A stretch of DNA of 64,000 bases from Isochrysis galbana. Lineage: Eukaryota; Haptophyta; Isochrysidales; Isochrysidaceae. The notes under the pieces were generated by a model. That model ran no database searches, was not told the origin of the DNA, and worked only from the letters and a program-made list of their open reading frames with translations. The stretch lies in NCBI GenBank assembly GCA_018136815.1, contig CM030945.1:656605-720604 (forward strand), given 5' to 3'. This document shows positions 11,937 to 23,504 of this stretch, one piece after another. Within the stretch, counting starts at the first letter, position 1; each line of letters starts with the position of its first letter. A program made the position numbers and the translations under genes.

Positions 11937-12212
11937 TCAACAACAGATTGTTGGAAGCCACATTTGGTGATAGAGAATAGCCGTATTGGTATTGAGTATT
12001 GATGATTGATGATCATGTGTGTGTATGTTGTATGTGTTGGTAGCCAGCTTGTTTTGTGCCCTCAAGCGGCGCAAGTAACAAGCATGGAGCATATAATTAG
12101 GGTCCTCGAATCCAGTCGGTTGGACGACGTAGAGCAGGTTTCCATCCATATCAGCTGGCGAGAACGCCTTCATTGTATCTATCTGTTTCCAAAAGATCAT
12201 CATCTGCTTCAT
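11937..12212 (-). pseudogene. Ty1/copia-type reverse transcriptase fragment
   Basis: The minus-strand frame reads WKQIDTMKAFSPADMD, then YVVQPTGFEDPNY and ACYLRRLRAQNKL. This is the copia RT pattern 'W..DVKTAFL.G.L...IYM.QP.GFEDP....V..L.KALYGLKQ' with decay of the catalytic region. Only about 60 residues match, and integrase, RNase H and LTRs are not visible, so it is a degraded scrap. The frame around the match is otherwise unremarkable. Confidence 0.55.
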
Positions 12213-12919
12213 GGCGAGAGCTAGGGCAAGATCCTAGTCCTCGAACTTTCATGTCTCATGTCGCAGTCTCCAGCAGAAGGTTTCGGTAAAGTCGACCAGT
12301 AGTGTTACTAACGCTCATAAATTATCTATTTTAGTAATAGTACTACTGGTATAAATCGAGCAAGAGGTCGAGGAGGAACTGGGTTAGTGGCAAACATTTA
12401 AGGAGAGATCAGGGTCACGCCAGCTGGGGTTGCTCGCCTTGGGAAGCCGGTCCCAAGCGCAGCACACGGGATGAGGGCAGGCGCAAAAAGGGGGCCGGCA
12501 AAGCGGGCTGCTGGGGGCCAAGGAGAAAGGCAGGCGACAAGCTAGTAGATTTCCAAAGCACTCAAGCCTACGACCAAGAATGGACTAACAACGAGAACAC
12601 GTTAAAACAAAAAGGGTCGATTCGCGGATGCGACAGGTTGAGGAAGACCTCGTCACAGAGAAAACAACGCTCAATGGCCGCCACATTATAATGGAGGAAA
12701 TGATCCGAGCTTCTCGCCACATTTGCGTTGGTGAGGCGTGGTCACGCGTGTCAAAGGCCCAAGTAACCGCAGCACCGCCCGTTCAAAGACCAGGTGAAGT
12801 CGAAATGCATGTTTGAACGAACCTGTCCCCTAGAGTTGGGGGCGCTAAAGGATGCAGGCTCCGGCCAATTTGCGACAGGCTTGATGCGCAGTATACCCCC
12901 GGAGGCAAGCACTCCACCT
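12213..12919. other. Intergenic, no gene recognised
   Basis: This is downstream flank of the pirin gene. No domain is visible in any frame and no convincing repeat boundary was found. Confidence 0.4.
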
Positions 12920-13979
12920 TCAGCCTCGTTTCATCTCTAGCAACAAGACGTGCGCAGGCTCTTTTCCTGCTGAAATATGGAGATCTCCGTCACCAGTCAC
13001 GCGCGCTGCCTCATGCCTTGCCAGAGCGAGTGGCGCGCCTTTGTTTTCGCTCAGCTCGGCCATGCCTTCAGCACACACCACATAGGCCTGGCGACCCTTG
13101 CTAATGGATAGACTAACGGTATTGCCAGGGTCAAGCTCGGTCACATGAATATTGCAGTCTTGCTCGATGAGTACCGGAGGTGCATTGCCCTCGACGCACG
13201 TCGATGCGTCTGCACGCCGGTCGCCAACTAGATGCTGCAGCCGATTCTTGCGAGCTACCTTTGACTCCGTCCGGGTGCCGTCGTACCCGCCATACTGCGG
13301 TTCCAAGCCACGCTCACGAGGCATGATCCAGATTTGCATGAACCGAAGTGAAGAATCGCCCTTGTTGTGCTCCTGTGGAAAGAGGAGGAGGTGTGGAGAC
13401 AGCCCAGTAAGCATTCGCACCACAAGGCAGCCAATGCATCGTCTTTGGCTATGCAGAGCTGCATTGGTCCGCTCACCGAGTGCATGATTCCCGTTCCAGC
13501 TGACATAAACTGAACGGATCCGCGGCCCAGAGTCTCAGACGTACCCATGGAGTCCTGGTGCGTCAGCTTGCCTGATCGGGAGAAGGGCGCGCAAGTAGGC
13601 TCGCAAGTAGGCTCGCAGCTGGTGCTACACATGCAAGCAATGCGAGCAGTTGGGGGGGCCGTGCGCACGGCCTGACTGGTAGAGCGCGTGGGCACGTGGG
13701 CGCACCATCGATGATGTATGTGACAATCTCCATATCTCGATGTGGGTGGCGGCCAAAGCCGCGGTGCGGCTGGACCAGGTCATCATTGAGCACGCGAAGC
13801 GCACCGAAGCTTGAGGGCCCACCTCTCCATTCGGCAAAGCTGAAGTGGAAGCGCGAGGTGAGCCAGTTGGGAGCGGTCCAACTGGTAGAGCGTTCGTTCT
13901 CGGGGTTACCGAACCAGGCGGGCGGGGGCTCCGACTTGTAGAGGGAGCGCTCGGGCACATGGAGCAGCTGCAGGACCAT
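12920..13979 (-). CDS. Pirin-family cupin protein, three exons
   Basis: Exons 13979-13706, 13571-13477 and 13372-12920 give a 273-residue protein. Intron 1 is phase 1 (GAT G|GT), the only non-phase-0 intron among those rebuilt here; intron 2 is phase 0. The N-terminal cupin reads FGALRVLNDDLVQPHRGFGRHPHRDMEIVTYIIDG, LTHQDSMGTSETLGRGSVQFMSAGTGIMHSE, with the His-x-His and Glu/His metal ligands of pirins, then FMQIWIMPRERGLEPQYGGYDG and a C-terminal cupin ending in the ISAGKEPAHVLLLEM core. The length is close to bacterial YhhW/YhaK proteins. Pirins bind Fe(II), and some have quercetin dioxygenase activity or act as redox-sensitive transcription cofactors. Which role applies here cannot be told. 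Intron 1 contains a short GCAAGTAGGCTC direct repeat. Confidence 0.93.
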
Positions 13980-15170
13980 CGGCGCGCTTAGGGCTCAGGC
14001 TGTCTCTCCGTCTCGCTCTTTCTTCCTCCCCCTTCTCCGTGCTGAAGACTATCTATCTGCGTGCGTACACTCATATGTTACGTAGTAGAGAATCGCCTCG
14101 GGTTTGCGTGGCGACGACGGGGTAGAAAGGAGAGGAGGGCAAAGATCTAGAGAAGAGCGGAGACGCCGGCGCCGAAGGTCATCCGACGGAGCTCCGACTA
14201 ACCGACGAAAGATTTTTTGTACTCTAGCTAGAGTAGAGCTAGATGTCTAAGTTGAGAACTTTTGTAGACGTGTCAGCTGTGCTGATGTCGGTGTGGCAAC
14301 GTCGTTGATTACCCCGACGCTTGAGTGCGCTAGCCGCCTCGCGCTCCTGTGCATCCGCAACATTTTTCAGCCGCTTTTTGCGGCTCATCTCTTCCGCGCT
14401 CTCCTTTGCTCTTTTGCTGCTCCTAACGCTGCTCCTGCTTCAGTGTTCGCGCGCCCACGCTCGCACAACTCCGCTGTCGCCTTGTTGAGCGTCTCCCTCA
14501 TTTTCTCTCGCTCCTCGGCGCGCGCCCGACCAGCGGCGCCACGCGCGGCTGCCTGCGTTGCTGCCTTCCCTAGCCTCGCTTTTGATTTCAGCTTGTTACT
14601 TGTTAGCTGCATCCGGCCATTTTTGCGCCTCGGCGAGCGCCGCTGCAGTCAGTGGCCTCACTTGCCGCCGCCATCTTAGCATCGTGCTGTGCGTCACGCG
14701 AGGCCATCTCCTCATATAGCTCAGCCTTCGTGAGGCTGTGAGGGTCGTAGGTCGGCTCGGTTGCACGAGCTACGACCTCATGCCGCAGCCGTGGACCATG
14801 CTCTCGCATAAATGATTTATATAAATGCCGCAATAGTCGGTATGGCCGCGACGTGCGACGTGCCTCCATCCATGTCCATGATGCGCTGCCGTGCCCATCG
14901 CGCTTCCAGCCACTGAGCGCGCGCGTCTTCTTCGGCTTACTGATGGACCTCAGATAAAAATCGATCTCTGCCGACGCGACCTGCCGCTGCTTAGCTGCTT
15001 ACTGAGTTAGTAACTTACTGCTTACTGCTTACCTAGCCCCCTCCCGTCTGAGAGAGAGCACAATCGCAGCCGTCTCAACGACGCCTGACGCCTGACTTGC
15101 TGCCCATACGCACTGACACTGCGTCCGCCAATGGCTGCAGGACAAGCCCATTGCTGAGCCATATCTTGTT
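13980..15170. other. Intergenic, no gene recognised
   Basis: The minus-strand frame 14869-14603 (about 88 codons) has a plausible soluble composition (SLTKAELYEEMASRDAQHDAK) but no recognised domain. Other frames look like shadows. It is possibly the remnant of a mobile-element ORF. Confidence 0.35.
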
Positions 15171-16399
15171 GCCTGTGGGTGGTGCCCACTTCGCCACCGA
15201 GGTAGCAAAACCGGGCGAAGAGGATCACTACTACGTCCCAGCTAAATGGGAAAATGGGCTAAAAGGCCCGAAACACCTCGAATTCCCTCTTGCGGACGAA
15301 TACGCGCTTAACGAAAAGACACAACTAGACCAAATCACCGTGTCGGATATAACGCGAGAGCTCAAAGGGGACGGCCCCCGCAACAAACCTCAGCCGGCGC
15401 GAGAGGCGTGGGCCCGCAAGCTAGACCTAACGCACGACGAATGGAAACATGTGGCGAAACTCTATACCCACCCCCTATTAAAACACACAGACAAACACCT
15501 GCATTTCAAGCACGTCACCCATAGGAGGCTGGGTACGCGAAACCGGTTCGCAGCGGCGACCACCACAAGATGTAGACTCTGCGGGAAACACAGAGAAAAC
15601 TCGACGCACCTAGCTAGATGCCCGTCCACGCTTCCGATATTTCAAACCATAGAAGCCGTAGCGGGGTACACCCCGGCGAAAGACAGATCGACGACTCAAA
15701 AAATCAAAGACAGATTATTCGCATACCCGAACTCCCCGACGCCGGATAGCCTTAAAGCCCTCTACCTAATAGCATGGAGATACATCATAAGCGACTTCTA
15801 CAAAGTAGAATTCGAAAATCACACCTTCCACCACATACCGGTTATCGAAAGAGTCCTAAGCAGGTTCACGGCCCTCGTCAGAGGTCGGGAACCTCCGGAC
15901 AACTTCTTAACCGCACGTACGCGCAAGGCCTCCCTGGGAAGGAAGCCGAAAATCAAATCTCCACACGACCTCAGCGCCCCTGTCTTCTTAACTAACAACA
16001 AAGGCGCCCTAGTCATGAGCACGAATCTATCTCTGGTAGCGGAAGCCCTCAACATAGCAGAGCGACTAGCCTAACCAAGCGACCCCGCACCGCGAGCCGC
16101 CCATCATCCTATAGTAGGCCCTAGACACACTGACCACAGCTGCCTGACACCCAGCACAAGGAGCAAACACACAATAGCCGGTAGCCCGATGGCATAGGAG
16201 GAAGGCGCGAAAACAGGCCATCGCGAATCGGCACACACCGTCTGCCGCTGGAGACCCAAGACACCCAGCCCCTAGGTAGAGCACGAGGGGACGAGCCGCA
16301 AGGCAGGTGTAGGGGGAGTGAAAGGAAGCGGGCGAGGCTGCGATGATACCGTGCAGAGTCGCGCGCGCGGCGAGATTATTAAGAAGTTTTTTTTTTTTT
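15171..16399 (+). mobile_element. LINE-A copy, 5'-truncated: ORF2 C-terminus plus 3' UTR
   Basis: The open frame to the stop at 16074 encodes the region after the reverse transcriptase of a LINE ORF2. It includes LADEYALNEKTQLDQITVSDI, DEWKHVAKLYTHPLLKHTDKH, a zinc-knuckle CRLCGKHRENSTHLARC (C-x2-C-x8-H-x3-C) and KIKDRLFAYPNSPTPDS. Two homologues occur at 24608-25917 and 51163-53213. The 3' UTR (16102-16386) matches 46574-46854 almost base for base and ends in GCGCGCGGCGAGATTATTAAGAAG followed by 13 T. The 5' breakpoint is approximate; no target duplication was identified. Confidence 0.85.
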
Positions 16400-16412
16400 C
16401 TATGTCCCCTCA

Positions 16413-17842
16413 GAGGGTGCAACCTCAGGTTTGGTTGTTTTTTCCGCAAGTGCCCCCCATGTGGACGGTATAAGTTCTACTTAAAGGATCCCCTTTTTTT
16501 AGTACAAACGGGATCTCCGCGGCATTTGCGCCGATGGTCGGGCGGCGGAGGTGTCCAGGCACTGCCCGGCGGGAACCGCGTCGGTCGGCGAGGTGGTGTG
16601 CGGGGTGCGTGTCGTCCTCCGGACGTCACGTCTTTAGTGTTATGGCCTACGCATCGAATTCATCATACGCTGCCCTCTTGAGGTGAAGACCTTACCCTTT
16701 GGCAGGCTAAACCGCCACCATTTCCAAAAGAAGGTCATTGCGACGGGGTGTGTGCCTGCACCACCAGTTGAAGCGACTTGCGGATTGTTGGAGTTGTCTT
16801 TTTATTTCGCCTGTGGCGCGGCATCGTGTCCCTTTGGATTTTTATCGGTGGACCGCTTGTTGAATAATTTCCACAAGAGAATGATTACAAGTACTGCGAG
16901 CACGATGGCTCCTATCAGAAATGCGGCTCCCTTTGCGAATATTTTGGTTACTTCAGCTTGAAATTTGTCTTTTCATTTTGCCGCTGCCGAGTCCGGATGG
17001 CACTCGACTTTTAAGGAGCGCACTGGCTGAGTCCACCCGATCGCCTGTAGATCGACGTCCTCCCAGCGCACGTCTTCTGAGCTGAGCATCGACGGGCCGT
17101 TGATGGTTGTGTGTTTGCCTTTGAAGCCCGGCTCGGAGAAGATGGTCATTTTGCACCCCGCCATAACTTGTGCACTCTTGGGGTCTTGTTTGTCGACGTC
17201 ATAGTTGCCGATTCCGAAGCCGTGATTGTCGATTCGCCCGGCGGAGTTGCCCATGGTTTGGTTAAACCGTTAGAAAAGATTGGCCAACGTGTTAAACTTC
17301 CGTTGGCAGGACGAACGTGGAGTTGAAGACGCACGCATACCACAGCTGCGCTTGGGCAATGCACCCCCCGCGCTGTGAGACGGAGAGCCTTTGGTCCCAA
17401 AGGCAAACTTTGAGGACGTGTTGTTCTTCGCTGGCTGGTTGAAAGACAAGGAGCGATGGGATCGCCTTGACGGGTGGGTGCGCCTGTCAGTTTTGGTCGG
17501 TACCGCCTAGGCGGCGCGCGCGCGTGCACCGCCGATTTGGCTCCAAAAAACTTTTGGGGCGAGGGCGCTGTTTATTCTTCTCCTCTTGGTACTGTGGAAG
17601 ACAAAGTATTTTCGCTTTTACAAGACGGAGAAAATGCAACTAACCTTCGATGCGGAGGCGATATTGAAACGGGAGGCACAAACGAAACACAAGACGTCTT
17701 CCGCTTGATGGGTCCCCGTGTTTATGTTTGTCTGCGCGCGGTCAACTCCCGAGTTAGGGGCGAAGTTAGGGGTCAGTAGAAATTATATACCTAAAAGCCG
17801 GGAGGGGCGTGACAAAAAAAAGGAACCTCGAGTTGCACCCTC
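16413..17842. mobile_element. 1.4-kb element with GAGGGTGCAAC inverted termini
   Basis: The left end reads GAGGGTGCAACCTCAGGTTT. The right end, reversed, reads GAGGGTGCAACTCGAGGTTC. Similarity continues inward for about 75 bp (T-run, then GGTATAAGTTCTACT versus GGTATATAATTTCTACT). The left end is nearly identical to 50431-50525, and the right end resembles 2481-2572. No clear target duplication flanks it. The only ORF with protein-like character is the minus-strand one described separately. The superfamily is not identifiable from the termini. Confidence 0.65.
16804..17254 (-). pseudogene. Putative myristoylated beta/gamma-crystallin-like membrane protein with in-frame TGA
   Basis: An ATG at 17254 opens MGNSAGRIDNHGFGIGNYD; MGxxxG/S is a possible N-myristoylation signal. 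CKMTIFSEPGFKGKHTTIN...W.DVDLQ...V.SLKVEC follows, which resembles a beta/gamma-crystallin Greek-key motif. A TGA at 16975-16973 ends the first 93 codons. The same frame continues open for about 56 codons and encodes one strong transmembrane helix (AAFLIGAIVLAVLVIILLW) and a basic tail ending PQAK. It is either one membrane protein broken by a stop, or a readthrough product. It lies inside the TIR element 16413-17842. The crystallin assignment is a pattern match from memory. Confidence 0.45.
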
Positions 17843-18326
17843 TTCCTTGCAGGCTATTCACTAGTCACCGTCGCATCATCCTACATTCGCCCATTCGCCC
17901 TCTTTGCCCTCGCCTCCTTTGTTTGTTGCCTCCCTTTTCGCCTGCTTGCCTCCCCCCGCCTACAGTCGACTTGAGCACAGAACAAACCGGGCGTTTACGG
18001 TTTACGGGAGAATCAAGTGTTTATTTTCGTTGATCCTATCATTAAAAATACGTTTGTTTTGATCGATCGGAAGTGCGGCAGATCACCGTCGCCGTCAACG
18101 CAGACTCCAGACGCTGAAGGTGATCACTGATCACGCACACGCGCACACTCGCAACGTCATTACAGGGCGTGCAATCTGGCACACAACCAGCGGGATTGTA
18201 ATGTGCGCTGCAACTACGCTTGGGCTGCCGCCGCGACCCGATCGCTTGGGGTCTCCGCGAGGGTACCCTTGGGGTGACCACACCACGGGATGCCCGCTCT
18301 ACCCAATAAACATGAATCCCAAAGGC
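17843..18326. other. Intergenic, repeat-adjacent
   Basis: No ORF of note. The region immediately precedes the first LINE-B 3' tail and probably includes part of that insertion. Confidence 0.35.
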
Positions 18327-18544
18327 CTGCCCGGGCCCCACACCCAAAACTGGGCCCTAGGTAGTGTACCAGGGCCGCACGCCGCACCTCCGACACCAAA
18401 GACAAAGGAACGAGGGGGAGGGAGGCAAGGGGGCGGAGAAAAGGGAGATAAGGGCGATGGCTGATGTGTAGTAGCGCAGTAGTATGCGCTGTCTAGCGAT
18501 AGGTGTGTAGCCCTGAACGTCCAGACTTCAGATCTTTTTTTTTT
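18327..18544 (+). mobile_element. LINE-B 3' tail, copy 1
   Basis: Shared 3' UTR words are GGCCTGCCC, GGGCCCTAGGTAGTG, CCAGGGCCGCAC, GACACCAAAGACAAAGGAA, an AGGGGG-rich tract and GGTGTGTAGCCCTGAA, ending in a T-run (18535-18544). Related tails occur at 18780-18958, 26294-26484 and, reversed, near 40618-41160. The family has a different 3' UTR from LINE-A but the same kind of T-tract end. The 5' limit is uncertain. Confidence 0.65.
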
Positions 18545-18779
18545 CCCACGTGCAGCGGTTTCACGAGGCTCTCAGGGACCATACACACACGCATAGATCG
18601 AATCTACACCCCGCTAACGCAATCCAACATAAACTGGCAGCGCATAGGGCCACACCCACAGGCCAAAGAACGCCATGAAGCGAACGAGCAAACGTGACCG
18701 ACAAAAACGTCACAACACATCCTAGGCCGCGCGCATATCACAAACGAATCAGAACAAAAAAGGACACGAATGAAACTCC

Positions 18780-18958
18780 CAACAGGCCTGCCCCGAACAC
18801 GCATCCACAACCGGGCCCATGGTAGTGCACCAGGGCCGCACCCCCGACACCAAAGACAAAGGAAAGAGGGGGGGAAGGCGAGGAGGCGATGGGAAGGGAT
18901 GGAAGGTACCGTCTAGTAATAGGTGTGTAGCCCTGAATCTTCAGACTCTTTTTTTTTT
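18780..18958 (+). mobile_element. LINE-B 3' tail, copy 2
   Basis: Same tail as copy 1, ending GGTGTGTAGCCCTGAATCTT then CAGAC and 10 T (18949-18958). It lies 235 bp downstream of copy 1, so two insertions of the same family stand head-to-tail. Confidence 0.65.
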
Positions 18959-19611
18959 CATGGCGACCAATCATAAGATTAGTGGCCAGGATGCTAGCAA
19001 GTGAAAAAGGAATAACGGACTTTGGGGATGGCGGGAGCGTCGAGTGACCAGTGAGAGGGCCGCTGGGACCGTCTCGACCGTTTCCCCCCCGGGCGGAGGG
19101 GCGGACCGCCGCCACACTCCTTTTGGAGTGCGGCTGAGGTCTGCCTATTCGGGTGGGCTGGTGGGCCGGGGACATCATCGCTCCCCCCCCCCCCCCCCCC
19201 CCGCGCGACGGAAAGGACGGAAAGGGGCGAGGGGAATTCGCCCAGATTCCCAAGAAAAAAAGTCCGCAGACTAGACCCTCGCTTTTTTCTGTCTTCCCCT
19301 CCCCACCCTTGGCGGCGAGGCCCCCCCTCCATGACGACCAACGACCAATCGCATAAGATTAGTGATAGCGAGGCCCTTGCCCCAAACCCTCATCACCTTT
19401 CCGCTTCACGCCCCCTCTCAGTCCTTTTATTTCGGTAGCTTTCGGTATCGGGGAAGTCCGGTCCATGTGCACTACGTTGGGGATTTACCTATACCTAGCA
19501 ACTCTTGAGAGATGCGCCTACAATAATCAATTCCCAGATGCGCCCACAACAATCAATTCCCATTTGTTCGGTCGCATTCATCAGCTTCATCGTGTCAAAC
19601 GCGATCTCCAC
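18959..19611. other. Intergenic 3' flank of the NT-C2 gene
   Basis: It contains a C-run (about 19184-19202) and a tandem-like pair CCCACAACAATCAATTCCCA near 19520-19560. No coding feature was seen. Confidence 0.4.
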
Positions 19612-22433
19612 TCACAAGTATCCAAAGCCCCAAATCGACCTAGTTTTTGACGTTTCCCGCGTCACGCCAACAATGCCTTGTGATCTACTCCCCGATCGTG
19701 CCTCCGCAAGCTCCTTCTCGAGCTCATGTATTCTCTGCTCTTGTTGTCGCATGGCCTGCGTTGGTGTGGACAAGTTCATCGGTGTGAGTCAAAGAGCACA
19801 GATGTAGCGCCGGGTGTCGCTTGGATATTACGTAGCGATTGCACTCGTAAGGGCAAGGCACAGAACGCCAGGCTGCGTCGGCTTGTCTGCCAGCGAATAG
19901 TGGACAACGCCTCAAGGAACTGGGCGCCTCCGTGGAGTGAAGCGGCAGAGTGGTGTGGGGCGACAAAAATCCGCTGCACCCGAGGGATGACGGGGTAGCT
20001 GGTGGTGGTCGCCCCAATGCTCGTTTTAGTGTGCGTGGGGCCGGTGTGCATGAAGCAGGCGTTGCCAGCGGGTGCAAGCTCGTGCCCAAGTAAACGGGCA
20101 ATCGCGCACCCCTTGGAAGGCGCTGGCAATTTCCTCTTGGGTTTCTGACCCTGCCTCGACTTGTTCTACTAACTGCGCTTCCAACTCCGTCATCCTAACA
20201 GCAAGTTGCCTATGCTGCTGGCGCAAGCTCTGCTTCTCGATATCATCCATCGCGCGCTCTAACTTCTCATTGGCCAAGTCCTTGGTCAGCTTGGTGATTT
20301 CAGCATGCAAGGCCTTGCGAACCTCCACTTCCATCTCAAGCTCATCCTTGAGCTCCACAAGGCCCTCGGGCATGATTGCCTCGCGGCGTCTCGCCCGCTC
20401 CTGCAAGACTTCGTTATCCCGCTTGGCTGCCTCCAGCTGCGTTCGCACAGCCATGTGCTCCTTCTCGAGATCGATGCGAGATTGCATCTCCGCTCCAATC
20501 TCGTCCTCCATCATCTCGAGCCGTTGGCTCAGGAGCTCAATCTCCGCCTCGCTCTGAGCGAGTAAGCTTTGCTGGTGCTTGCGGGCCTTTGCAAGCTTGC
20601 GAGCATTCTCTTCGCGATGCTGCTCAGCACGGGAGAGCTTGCCCTACAAGGGAGGGCAAGGAAGGGATGACGCTTGGGTCCACGAGCAACGCTGAAGCTG
20701 GCGATGCTCGCTCGCTTCTTTCGAATGTGCAGGAGCTTCATGGACAGAATATTTGGTCGAATAGGGCGCACGCTGACATGCCAGCTTGTGCTTAGCGTAG
20801 GCAACCCTCCCCTTCTGGCCCGGCAATTGCGTGGCACCTGCAAGTCTTGCTCAATCGCCAATCGATCATCCGCATCTGCACCTTGCTGAAGCTGGGTGGC
20901 TAGAGCCTTCTTCTCCTCCTTCAGCCTCGAAATCTCGGACCTCGCCTCTGCCAGAGCAGCTGCTGCTTGTCGGGCATCATGGGCATGCTGGCGGGCTGCA
21001 GCATCTGCATTGATCGTCTGGACACGCAGAGTCTCCAACTCTTCGCGCATCGCCGCCCGCTCATTCTCCCACTCCTTTCGTTCCTCCTCGAAGCGAGCGT
21101 GCGTCTTCCGCGCGAGCGTATGGCTCGCAGCCAGCTGGGCGTGCAATTGACGGTTTGAAGCCTCGAGCGTATACATGGACGGTGATGTAGTCGTGGCTTC
21201 TTCAAGCCGTAAGGACGACTCTGACATGGTGCAGCAGGCCGTCACGCCGCAAGGAGAAACGCAGTTCCACACCCCATTCAACTCGCTAATTTGCACTGGG
21301 CTGGACTCGACGGAACACTCGCCGTTGCTGTCCTCTCCCCGCTCGCTCTTGGCGATGAAAGGGTAGCAACTAGAGCCTCGCTTGTCTTTGCCACTGCCGT
21401 GGTTGCACGTCAGCGATGCGCGAGCGAGCGGCGCAGGCGCACTGGGCAGATTGGTGTTGGTCGTCGTAGTGCTATTGTGCAGCAGGAATCCTGGCGAATC
21501 CGAGCGTGAACCACTGTGCCGTAGATTGAGCTGGCGGATACGGGGGGGCTGCATGCTGAGGGTCACATCCCTCAGTGCCATCTGCATGCCACTCTGTACA
21601 GCCGAAGTAAGCGGCACCTCCTTCACCGAATCATCTGAGCTGGGCTCATACGCATCGACCGGCTGGAAATCCTCATCAGCCGCGGTGTGGTTCCCGTCCA
21701 TGCTCTCCACATAGCGCTCGAGGGTTGCGGGAGTCACTGACGCAAGCGAGGCGAGTGGCGCGCTGCTGACTAGCCCTTGATGCAGAGGCAACCCAGCCTC
21801 TCCGCCTCCACTACTGTGTTCCGAGTCTTCTCCGCCACTCGAGACCTGATCGCGCGAACTGCGCGGGCCGACTAAGCCAGAATCACTTATCTCGTCGAAG
21901 TACGAGACCTCGTCGAGGAGGGAGGAGCCGCAAGATGAGATGGAGGCGGCATCCGAGTTGTCAGCGTCGCTAAGAGGCATTTCCCTCTCCATGCGCGAGG
22001 AGATGGAGAGCTCCAGCTTCGCGACAGCAACTTGGCCCTTGGCGAGGGTGAGCGTGAGCCTTCGCGGCGCGGTAACTGGGCACTCGGCGAAGGGCGCGAC
22101 GTCAACCTTGCACTTGGCGAGCGTCTGCATGCCGCGCGTGCCGTGCCGCATGAGTGCAAAGCTGCACAGCTTCTCGCTCATCACTCCTCCGTTGCGGAAG
22201 AGAGTGCACATTAGCGTGAGGCTCTGCCCAAAAGTAACCGACCGATCGAACGGGTGTGCGCCCTCCGTCATCGTCGTCTTTGAGCCCCTAGTCCACAGGA
22301 TTGAGAGCTTGGAGGAAGGGCAGATGGCGCCCTCGACAAAGGAGAGCGAGTGTATCGTAGCAAAGTACTGGTACTTGAGCTGTTCGGCGCCGAGGTGCGG
22401 ACGCGAGCGGGCGCCGGCGAGTAAAGAGGGCAT
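19612..22433 (-). CDS. NT-C2 domain and coiled-coil protein, three exons
   Basis: Exons 22433-20838, 20643-20110 and 19755-19612 encode about 757 residues, both introns phase 0. Residues ~18-150 match the NT-C2 (EEIG1/EHBP1 N-terminal C2) family: KYQYFATIHSLSFVEGA, LSILWTRGSKTTMTEGAHPF, QSLTLMCTLFRN, KLCSFALMRHGTRGMQTLAKCKVDVAPFA and RLTLTLAKGQVAVAKLELSIS. A Ser-rich, acidic disordered region follows, then long coiled coils from about residue 430 across exon 2 (LEKEHMAVRTQLEAAKRDNEVL) into exon 3 (MRQQEQRIHELEKELAEA). NT-C2 proteins tether membranes or vesicles to the actin cytoskeleton, so a cortical or trafficking role is inferred. A strong donor-like GTGAGT overlaps the last codons (19615), so a further exon is possible. 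A long G/C-homopolymer tract lies just upstream of the start. Confidence 0.8.
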
Positions 22434-22537
22434 GCAGCCCGGGGGGTGGGGATGGGGGGCGCGACCCGCAGTGAGCGGGAAGGGGAAGCAGGGTGAGTGT
22501 GGGGGGTGGCTGGGGCGGGCGAGCGGGAGGGCCGGGG

Positions 22538-22640
22538 GGGGGAAGGGGGGCGGAAGGGGGGGCGGGGGGGGGGAAGGGGGGGGGGGGGGAAGCGCCGGGG
22601 GGGGGGGGGGGGGGGGGGGGGGAGCCTTGGCGCCGCGAGA
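22538..22640. repeat. Poly-G tract upstream of the NT-C2 gene
   Basis: Dense runs of G, the longest near 22602-22621, lie about 100-200 bp upstream of the ATG at 22433. On the gene's own strand they are C-runs. Such tracts can form G-quadruplexes on the opposite strand and are prone to length error in assemblies. Confidence 0.7.
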
Positions 22641-23504
22641 GAGAAGGGGAGGGGAAGTGAGGCGGACGCGTTCGTTCCTTTCGTCGTCGTGTGGGGGGGG
22701 GAGGAGTACAAATTAAGATAAACTAAAGCAAGTCGAATATTTATCTATTTGTTCTCTCCATCGGATCCTCATTTTCCCATTTTCATTGTCTCCTTTTATT
22801 GAAAAAATTGATCGGGTTTACCTAAAGAATACGCCCGCGTCGTGAATCCCCCGCGGTCCGTCGTGAAACGACCACGCGCCCCGCCAGACGCCTCCTCTCT
22901 CTCTCTAGTCATCTTCCTTCTGCTTCATTCTCTCTACGTTGCCCCTGACTGAACTATTATGTCAGCAACCCCCTGAAATCCGCAGGTTTCCCCCGCGTCT
23001 CTCTCTTCTCCGGGGTTGTTTCTCTCTTCAACATGGTACTCCTAGGAGTACATTAGGACTATGGTGCACCCGGCGTAAAGGCGGAAGTTGGTTTTTCGTA
23101 AACTAAAAATCAAAGGAACGAAAAAAAAGGTGAGAGTTGTAGCGCTTGAACGCCTCCGTCCGCTGCTTGTCGCCCCTTGTTCACGTTTCCGTGTGTGCGG
23201 CTTCTGTGGGGTACCTGGAGCCTGGCGGGCCCAGGCTAATTATTTCGTGCTAGGCTATATGCCAGTCAGTGCGCTGAGGCACTTACTTTAGTAAAGAGAC
23301 CTGAGCCGCCGGGCTCTGGCTGGCCCCACCCCGAAGCGCCCGGGGAAACGAGGCCCGGGAAGAACAAGAACAAGGAAGGGGGATATAACGGGGAACCTGA
23401 CAAAACGTCTTAAGAGAAGCGCTGACGTATGCGGTCACACGCAACTAGTAGTGGGCAGGCTGGACCCAAGCGGGCACCGCTTCCTCCAGGCTAGTGCTAG
23501 GCAG
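22641..23504. other. Intergenic, no gene recognised
   Basis: Mixed-composition stretch without recognisable proteins. It may hold the distal parts of the decayed recombinase element that follows, but nothing specific is visible. Confidence 0.35.

Noticed and set aside
16683..16961. Plus-strand frame of 92 codons over the decayed membrane ORF
   Set aside because: It is the antisense shadow of the minus-strand frame encoding the transmembrane helix and has no family pattern of its own.
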